From positions 1,426,001-1,490,000 of the forward strand of contig NZ_CP019450.1 in the NCBI RefSeq assembly GCF_001983995.1: DNA of 64,000 nt. The letters are read 5' to 3'. Source of the DNA: Halioglobus japonicus (GTDB lineage: Bacteria; Pseudomonadota; Gammaproteobacteria; Pseudomonadales; Halieaceae). Numbering within the stretch: the first letter of the stretch is position 1; each line of letters starts with the position of its first letter. This document shows, piece by piece, positions 57,559 through 64,000 of this stretch. Position numbers and translations under genes: made by a program. The notes beneath the pieces were generated by a model. It ran no database searches and was not told the DNA's origin. It worked only from the letters and a program-made list of their open reading frames with translations.

Positions 57559-59303
57559 TAGTCTGCCAGCGGTGTGATGCGCAGCAGGGTAGGCACGGCA
57601 CCTTCTGTCTGCCAGGTGGGGAAGTGGGAATTGCTGGTGTAGATCGCCCCATCTTCTTCAGACACTTCAATATCGCGCGTAAAGAAGCGCTGGCGCGGCA
57701 TGGGATAGACCTTCCAGCTTTCGCTGGCGATATGGAAACCGAGAATGGTGTCAGACTGGTTGCCGTTAACCCATACGACGTCGCGTTTGCGATCGACGTT
57801 AAGCGCATAGGGGAGTTCGTTGACAACCGGAAGCTCGTAGTCGGTGAATTCCTGCTTGCGCGGGTCGTACTTCACGAGCAATGAATTCTGGAACGCCACA
57901 ATCCACAGATTGCCCTCGGCGTCGGCCCGCAGTCTGCGCGGTCCCTCGTAGGGGAAATCAATCATCGTGACTTCGCCGCTGTCTGGGTCAATGTGGGCGA
58001 GATCATTCGCGTACAGCCGCGCAACCCAGATACCACCGTCCGGAGCGACATCAATCCCATAGGGCATGGGCAGTCCTGTGGACTCACGGTCGGGTGAGGG
58101 CAGGGGGCGATCTTCCGGGTCAATGCTGAACAGTAACGGCAATGCCTTGAACATCAGCCATTCTTTGACACTGCGAGCGGGGAGGTCGTAAAGCGTGAAC
58201 TCGCGGGTGTCGCGATCAAACTTTGCGACCTGGGAGGATAGTGCCAGGGTAAACCACACATCGTCATTGGCATCGGTGCGAATAGTGTGGGGATACAGGC
58301 CGCCTGGCATGTCGTGAATGATGAATTCCTTTTTGGTGACATCAAACTCCAGCAGCGCCTGCTGCATGGAGGGCGTGATAAAGATATTGCCGTCCGAGGG
58401 TGATACAGCGAACGAGTGGACCCCCATATAGTTGTGCATTTTCGGGAACACTTCGAAGCGGTTGCCCAGAATGCCGCCGAGGCGGGCGTCTTCGTAGTGA
58501 GGTACTTTGTATACGGTGTATTCACCGGTGTCGGTGTCGATCTCGTAAATCCGGTCGAACAGGTTGTCGCCCACGTAGACATAGCCATTGGGGTGAAGCA
58601 GAAAATCATGCATCTGGGAGAATCCATCACCGATGGGCCACTCGGTCATCTCTATGTCTGCCAGGTGGCTCTCCCAGCGGCGCGGCAGGGGCACCTGGTC
58701 CGGGTTTTCACGCAGTTCGCGGTATTCAGACTGCATCATTTCGGCAATGGGCAGCTGGTCATCGGTGGGCAGACGGGCACCATAGGTATTCATGCGCTGG
58801 ATTACGCTTAGCCACTGTTCTACGGTGCGCTCATTGCGCATAAAAGGTGAGGCCTGTTGGTGACAGAAGGCACAGTTGAGCTGAAACACCTGCTTGAGTT
58901 CCTGATCGCCGCCGAAGGTCAGCTGTGACAACCATACATTCGACGGGTAACTGGCATAGTGCTCCTCGTCGCTCATGGGCGCCAGTGCCACTGTGGCGGT
59001 TGGTGCGTCCAGGTAGGCATCGCGATAACCCTGGGCCCGCACACGATAGCTGAATTTACCGTCCTGGAAAATATCGACCTGGCCTTCAGCATCGCTAAAT
59101 CGGGTGACGGTAACCGCGGCTGTGTTGCTGGTGCCGTCGGGTGTGTAGCCATCATCGCTGAGGTCCGCGACGGGCACTTCCAGCGGGGTGCGGGTGACCA
59201 TGGCCTGGGCAAGAGGCTGGCCCTGGGCGTCGGTGACGAGCAGTGAATCCGCGTGGGCGGCGGCCGAGCACAGCAGCAGGGCGATAGGCAATAGGGAGCG
59301 CAT
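57558..59303 (-). CDS. streptogramin-lyase-like propeller protein with cytochrome c motif
   Basis: 581 residues from ATG 59303 (AAGGA upstream). Signal peptide 1-18. Residues 19-110 look like a carboxypeptidase-regulatory-type beta domain. CAFCH (C144, C147, H148) is a haem c motif. The rest (about 230-575) is a virginiamycin-B-lyase-like propeller with repeated PDGGIWVARLYANDLAHIDP, GNLWIVAFQNSLLVKYDP and similar blades. It is probably a periplasmic redox protein rather than an antibiotic lyase. Overlaps the PQQ dehydrogenase start and is the first gene of the operon. Confidence 0.78.
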   Translation of the reverse strand: MRSLLPIALLLCSAAAHADSLLVTDAQGQPLAQAMVTRTPLEVPVADLSDDGYTPDGTSNTAAVTVTRFSDAEGQVDIFQDGKFSYRVRAQGYRDAYLDAPTATVALAPMSDEEHYASYPSNVWLSQLTFGGDQELKQVFQLNCAFCHQQASPFMRNERTVEQWLSVIQRMNTYGARLPTDDQLPIAEMMQSEYRELRENPDQVPLPRRWESHLADIEMTEWPIGDGFSQMHDFLLHPNGYVYVGDNLFDRIYEIDTDTGEYTVYKVPHYEDARLGGILGNRFEVFPKMHNYMGVHSFAVSPSDGNIFITPSMQQALLEFDVTKKEFIIHDMPGGLYPHTIRTDANDDVWFTLALSSQVAKFDRDTREFTLYDLPARSVKEWLMFKALPLLFSIDPEDRPLPSPDRESTGLPMPYGIDVAPDGGIWVARLYANDLAHIDPDSGEVTMIDFPYEGPRRLRADAEGNLWIVAFQNSLLVKYDPRKQEFTDYELPVVNELPYALNVDRKRDVVWVNGNQSDTILGFHIASESWKVYPMPRQRFFTRDIEVSEEDGAIYTSNSHFPTWQTEGAVPTLLRITPLAD

Positions 59304-59351
59304 CGAGTAGTCCTTCCAGATAGAACCTTTATTGTGGCAGAGCACAGCTGA

Positions 59352-59388
59352 ATTGCCATTGCCCTCAGGTGCCAGGGCCTATGGCAAT
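59352..59388. promoter_or_regulatory. inverted repeat between the oxidation operon and the AraC gene
   Basis: Perfect 8-bp arms ATTGCCAT and ATGGCAAT, with a second inner pair CCCT / AGGG, in the 167-base divergent spacer. It is about 50 bases from the operon start and 80 from the AraC start. A plausible operator for the neighbouring AraC protein, by position only. Confidence 0.5.
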
Positions 59389-59470
59389 GCGCGCCAACGG
59401 CTGCCGATGAAGGCGTTCACTGGTATTCTTGGTGGCTGTAATAAGGGGGGTGAAATGAAGGAATGGGGCC

Positions 59471-60505
59471 ATGTTGCCTGACAAGGAGCGCGAGGTGAGT
59501 GTCAGCCTGACCCTGGCGCTGCTGGATGCCATGCGTCTGGCGGGTGAGGCCGAGCCTGAGGCCCTGCTGGGCGAGTTGGGCATTGATGCCCGGCTGCTTG
59601 AGCGCCCCGAGAACCGCATCAGTTTTGATCAGCAGCAGGCGCTGTGGCAGCAAGCGGTGCAACGCTGTGGTTCGCCGGAATTTGGTCTGCAGTTTGCCCG
59701 AGCGATTCAGCCCGCCAGTTTTGGCCTGGTGGGGTATATGGTCATGAATTGCGGCACCATTGATGCCTGCCTCGATGTGATCGTTGAGTACCAGTTTCTC
59801 GCCGGGCAGGGCGGCAGCTTTGTGCGCAGCGAGTGCGATGGCTATCCCGCGCTGGAATACCATGCCGTCAACGCGGACGATGCGGTAACAGCCCATCGTG
59901 TTGTGGCAATGTTTGCATCGATTGTGGCGCTCGGTCGCTGGTTGGCTGGTGATGCCTATGTGCCGCTACGATTGCAGTTGTGCGTACTGCCAGGTGATAA
60001 ACCTGCACCATTCAGTGAATATTTTCACTGCCCTGTGGCCGGTGGCAGCAGCGCCAATCGTTTGGTGTTCTCACCTGAGGTGCTGGCTCTACCAATTCCT
60101 CACGCCAGTGCGGAGCTGTTGGCCTTGCTGACGGAGCGCGCTGATCGCGTCCTCGCGACGCCGGCGCTGGAGCCAGGCGTGGCTGCCCGGGTGGCCGGTT
60201 TAATGGCGTCACAACTCACCCAGACCCTGCCTGCGAAGCAGGCGATTGCTTCCCAGATGGGCATGAGTGAACGCACCTTACAGCGGCGTTTACAGGAGGA
60301 GGGGACCAGCTATCAGCGATTGCTCGACCAGACGCGCCATCAACTGGCACTGGAGTTACTGGGCAATCGTGAGATATCACTGGCGACGGTGGCAGGGCAG
60401 CTTGGTTTTGCCGAACCCAGCGCATTTTATCGCGCTTTTCGCAAATGGCAGGGTGTTACCCCTGGCGACTATCGCCAGGGGCTGGAGGCGGGGAGGTCGC
60501 GCTAG
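59471..60505 (+). CDS. AraC-family regulator (Arabinose_bd N-terminus type)
   Basis: 344 residues from ATG 59471. A GTG at 59495 has a better ribosome site (AAGGAG six bases before it) and may be the true start. The N-terminal part (about 20-210) is the PF12625-type ligand domain (FGLQFARAIQPASFGLVGYMV). The C-terminal AraC DNA-binding part has AIASQMGMSERTLQRRLQEEG and VAGQLGFAEPSAFYRAFRKW. Divergent from the PQQ/cytochrome operon and convergent with the P450 gene (4-base overlap), so it probably controls the oxidation operon. Confidence 0.85.
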   Translation: MLPDKEREVSVSLTLALLDAMRLAGEAEPEALLGELGIDARLLERPENRISFDQQQALWQQAVQRCGSPEFGLQFARAIQPASFGLVGYMVMNCGTIDACLDVIVEYQFLAGQGGSFVRSECDGYPALEYHAVNADDAVTAHRVVAMFASIVALGRWLAGDAYVPLRLQLCVLPGDKPAPFSEYFHCPVAGGSSANRLVFSPEVLALPIPHASAELLALLTERADRVLATPALEPGVAARVAGLMASQLTQTLPAKQAIASQMGMSERTLQRRLQEEGTSYQRLLDQTRHQLALELLGNREISLATVAGQLGFAEPSAFYRAFRKWQGVTPGDYRQGLEAGRSR

Positions 60506-61743
60506 GCGTTAGTGCGCAGCATCAGGCGCTTGAACACAATGGCGTTGTGGTCGTCCGCGTCGCGTTCCGGCTCTTCAGCCAGTTCCACATCAGGGAAGCG
60601 CGTAAACAGTTCACACATGGTCAGGTACAGCTGGCGCTTGGCCAGTGCCGCGCCAATGCAGAACCTCGGCCCATAACCGAACATGGCGTCGGGATTAAAT
60701 TCCCGCTTCACGTCGAATGTTTCCGGTGAGTCATAGTAGGCAGGGTTGTAGTCCTTCAGGTGCGGCATCATCAGCACCATGACGCCTTTGCGCAACTGCT
60801 CGCCCATAAACTCCATATCATTCGGCGCATAGCGTGCAAAGCCCATTTTGGACGCGACGCCCCAGCGGTTGATCTCGGAGAAGGCGTTGGAAAATGCATC
60901 TGGAGATTCCAGTGCCGCTGCTACCTGATCCTTGTGTTTGAGCAGTGAATACACCGACCACTGCTGGGCCACCAGGGTGGTATCGGCGCCGGCACCGATC
61001 AGTGCCAGTACCAGTGTCACGATGTCCCACTCCTTGAAATTCTCGTTCTCTTCTTCGATTTTCAACAGTGTGGACAGAAAATCATCCTGCTCAGGCTGGG
61101 CCCGACGTTCAGCGATCACCTTGAGAATGATATCGATGGCTTTGTTGCAGTCCTGGCGCGCGGCCTCGCGCTGCTCATCGGAGATGGTGGGGTTCCAGGT
61201 CTCGGTAAAGGTCAGGATCACTTTGCGTATTTCCGGCCAATACTTCTCGGGGATGCCGACCATCCGGGTAATGGAGATAAAGGGAATGTGCTGGGCGATA
61301 TCTTCGATGTAATCGAAAGTCTCGGGTGATCCCAGCTCGTCGAACAGTTTCTCCACGTCCGGCTTGATCTTTTCCTGGATCTTGTCGACCACGTTGCGTG
61401 AGAACGCCGGGGAGACGACTTTGCGCACCAGGCGATGATGGCCGTGGTCTGCCAGCAGGCTGTGGCCAATCATGGCGCGCTCAAAGTTGCTCCACTTGTC
61501 TTCACTGGGGCGCTCGGGAGCGAATTCCCAGTCATAGAAATCGGACGACAATGGCTCCGTTTTCCAGCAGGCCATGATGTCTTCCATGCGCGTGACAATC
61601 CAGGCCTGCCAGGGCTCGTACCAGACGATGGGGCCGCGCTCGGCCAGGGCCAGGCACTGCGACACGGGGTCATTCATGTACTCCGACGAATGGGGGTTAA
61701 AAATTTCTGCCACTGGGGGCAGGGCGGTTGCAGCCTCCGACAT
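60502..61743 (-). CDS. cytochrome P450
   Basis: 413 residues, soluble. The haem-thiolate loop is FGYGPRFCIGAALAK, the I-helix oxygen-activation motif LALIGAGADTT, and the ExxR motif is expected around EINRWG, where the arginine is shifted. The N-terminal part (MEDIMACWKTEPLSSDFYDW) is of bacterial class I type, so it needs ferredoxin and a reductase, neither of which is adjacent. Subfamily unknown. A 28-bp palindrome 28 bases upstream suggests a repressor-controlled promoter. GGAG site before ATG 61743. Confidence 0.88.
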   Translation of the reverse strand: MSEAATALPPVAEIFNPHSSEYMNDPVSQCLALAERGPIVWYEPWQAWIVTRMEDIMACWKTEPLSSDFYDWEFAPERPSEDKWSNFERAMIGHSLLADHGHHRLVRKVVSPAFSRNVVDKIQEKIKPDVEKLFDELGSPETFDYIEDIAQHIPFISITRMVGIPEKYWPEIRKVILTFTETWNPTISDEQREAARQDCNKAIDIILKVIAERRAQPEQDDFLSTLLKIEEENENFKEWDIVTLVLALIGAGADTTLVAQQWSVYSLLKHKDQVAAALESPDAFSNAFSEINRWGVASKMGFARYAPNDMEFMGEQLRKGVMVLMMPHLKDYNPAYYDSPETFDVKREFNPDAMFGYGPRFCIGAALAKRQLYLTMCELFTRFPDVELAEEPERDADDHNAIVFKRLMLRTNA

Positions 61744-61770
61744 AGTCGTCTCCGGGATTATTATGCGATA

Positions 61771-61798
61771 GCAAAAGTATACATATGTCTACTTTTGC
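61771..61798. promoter_or_regulatory. 28-bp palindromic operator upstream of the P450 gene
   Basis: Arms GCAAAAGTATACAT and ATGTCTACTTTTGC match as an inverted repeat at 13 of 14 positions, with no spacer. The size and symmetry are typical of TetR- or MarR-type operators. It lies between 28 and 55 bases upstream of the P450 start, next to a CATAAT-like -10. The cognate regulator is not in the window, unless it is the AraC protein, which is unlikely given that AraC sites are usually direct repeats. Confidence 0.75.
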
Positions 61799-61947
61799 CG
61801 CAAGTGACAGATCGTTCATTTACTGGTGCGTATGAGCTTTTATACCTGAACAAATCGTGAGCGGAGAAAAGGAGGGCGAGCACACCATCGCAAAGCCGCC
61901 AGCAAGGACGGCTGGGCCTGGTAGAGGGTGCAGAGCGGCAGTTTGGG

Positions 61948-62873
<926 letters not shown>

Positions 62874-63004
62874 GATGCGCTCCATGCTCAGGGTGATCTT
62901 GCACCCTGGCCGTGTTGCAGGCAAGAAGCAGGACAGATTTGTGCCTATACTTTGTTCCGGATCATTCCTTGGGGGCGGCGCAGGGGCACTGGCTGACGGT
63001 CACA

Positions 63005-64000
63005 ATGCGAAAACATTATCTGGAAAGCCTCTTCAGTCCCGATGCAGTGGCTATGGTGTGCGATGAAGCGTATGCCACCATCGGCGAACAAGTACTGAAC
63101 AATCTTCGCAGTGGGGCGTTTGCCGGTGCTATTCACCTGGTGACTGCGGGTAAGCACAAACTGGCCGGGTACAAACCCAGAGCTGCCCTAGCGGATCTGG
63201 ACGGCCCGGTGGCATTGGCTATTGTCGCAGCGGGGGCAGAGCATCAAGCCGACATTATGCATGCCTGTGGCGAGATCGGGGTCAAAGCGGTGGTGATCCT
63301 CTCCGGTGGCTTCAGCGAGATGCAGGAGTGCGGCCTGGCATTCCAGAACGAACTGGTCGAAATTGCCCGCCGCTACCACATCGCCCTGGTGGGGCCGCGT
63401 TGCCTGGGCATTGCAAGGCCGCGTAACCATTTTAATGCCACCTCGGCTCGCAGTCCGATTCGCGAGGGCAAGGTGGCGCTGGTCACCCAGTCTGGCGCAT
63501 TTTGCTCGGCCATTCTCGACTGGGCGGATGACGCCGGTTTTGGCTTTTCTGCGGTCGCATCATTGGGGGCCACGTCAGACGTCAAACTCGGCGATGTCCT
63601 CGATTATCTCGCACAGGACCCCCATACCAGCAGCATTCTTCTGTACGTGGAACGCATTACCAATGCCCGGCTGTTCCTCAGTGGCCTGCGCGCAGCGGCG
63701 CGACTGAAACCGGTTGTGGTCATCAAGTCGGGTCGCAACGATGCCGGTGCCCGGGCGGCGGCCAGCCAGATGCAGACTCCCTTGGGGCGCGACGAGGTGT
63801 TTGATGCGGCCATACGCCGCGCTGGCGCTGTGCGTGTCACTATTGTTCATCAGCTCTTTGCCGCCGCCACGATTCTGGCCTCGGGGGCAAGGGTAAAAGA
63901 AGGTCGTCTCGGGGTGGTGACCAACGGCGGAGCACCCGGGGTTATGGCGGCGGATTGGGCCGGTGATGCCGATCTGGCGCTGGCCCAGTTGTCCGATGAC
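63005..64000 (+). CDS. Pat/YfiQ-type protein acetyltransferase, ADP-forming acyl-CoA synthetase domain (partial, runs off window end)
   Basis: Open from ATG 63005 to the edge (332 codons, no stop). MRKHYLESLFSPDAVAMVCDE begins the CoA-binding/NDP-forming synthetase domain, with VVILSGGFSEMQECG, GPRCLGIARPRNHFNAT, GKVALVTQSGAFCSAILDWA and RLGVVTNGGAPGVMAADWAGD. Proteins of this build (YfiQ/PatZ, about 890 residues) end in a GNAT acetyltransferase, which lies outside the window. They acetylate lysines, for instance inactivating acetyl-CoA synthetase. Without the C-terminus a plain ADP-forming synthetase subunit cannot be excluded. Confidence 0.75.
   Translation, partial: MRKHYLESLFSPDAVAMVCDEAYATIGEQVLNNLRSGAFAGAIHLVTAGKHKLAGYKPRAALADLDGPVALAIVAAGAEHQADIMHACGEIGVKAVVILSGGFSEMQECGLAFQNELVEIARRYHIALVGPRCLGIARPRNHFNATSARSPIREGKVALVTQSGAFCSAILDWADDAGFGFSAVASLGATSDVKLGDVLDYLAQDPHTSSILLYVERITNARLFLSGLRAAARLKPVVVIKSGRNDAGARAAASQMQTPLGRDEVFDAAIRRAGAVRVTIVHQLFAAATILASGARVKEGRLGVVTNGGAPGVMAADWAGDADLALAQLSDD

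Noticed and set aside
57558..59303. Antibiotic (streptogramin) lyase.
   Set aside because: The propeller resembles Vgb, but the signal peptide, the CxxCH motif and the PQQ operon point to a periplasmic redox role.

Overview
This 64 kb chromosomal window comes from a free-living, probably marine, aerobic gammaproteobacterium. The core gene order (proA-nadD-rsfS-rlmH-mrdA-rodA-mltB-rlpA-dacA-ybeD-lipB) is typical of Gammaproteobacteria. The PQQ enzymes, cytochrome P450, RegBA-type redox pair and Lap-type adhesin fit the Halieaceae/OM60-NOR5 group or a close relative. The taxon is an inference from gene content only. I see no tRNA, rRNA, CRISPR array, insertion sequence or prophage.

Layout. 1-1.1 kb: bfd and a 2-Cys peroxiredoxin, divergent around a Fur-box-like site. 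1.3-4.1 kb: three secreted proteins (a 77-residue IPTL-CTERM-like protein, a collagen-like/tail-collar protein, a frameshifted subtilase with a CUB-like tail). 4.2-14 kb: proline, NAD, ribosome and cell-elongation genes, then lipB. 14.2-16 kb: a RegBA/PrrBA-type redox two-component system. 16-17.1 kb: a pair of small secreted paralogues, one broken by a nonsense codon. 17.2-28.3 kb: housekeeping (prfC, cmoAB, pepD, an aminotransferase, a CadD-like transporter, a serine hydrolase, uup). 28.4-32 kb: thiolase and scoAB with a divergent LysR regulator. 32-33.1 kb: ctaA.

33.1-49.9 kb holds a complete Lap-type adhesion system. It comprises a type I secretion ABC transporter and membrane-fusion protein, a LuxR-type regulator, a giant adhesin of about 2,238 residues with an N-terminal retention module and a TAAG LapG-cleavage motif, a small protein overlapping the adhesin stop, a LapD-type degenerate GGDEF/EAL receptor, the LapG protease, and a TolC-family outer-membrane protein fused to an OmpA peptidoglycan-binding domain. 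The secretion operon and the adhesin gene each carry a perfect TGTGA-N6-TCACA CRP-type box at nearly the same distance from a candidate -10. This points to joint control by a CRP-family regulator, in addition to the c-di-GMP/LapD/LapG switch.

50-64 kb: a trypsin-like lipoprotein and a Tag-like glycosylase, an MscS channel, then a periplasmic oxidation operon (a streptogramin-lyase-like propeller with a CxxCH haem motif, a PQQ dehydrogenase, a cytochrome c/PQQ fusion). This operon is divergent from an AraC regulator and close to a cytochrome P450 that has a 28-bp palindromic operator. Last come an HDAC-family deacetylase and the start of a Pat/YfiQ-type protein acetyltransferase, divergently transcribed.

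A caution for any user: at least seven otherwise intact genes are broken by single-base length changes, nearly all in G or C runs. The pattern looks like sequencing or assembly error rather than gene decay. I give such genes as whole corrected spans and mark where the frame breaks.
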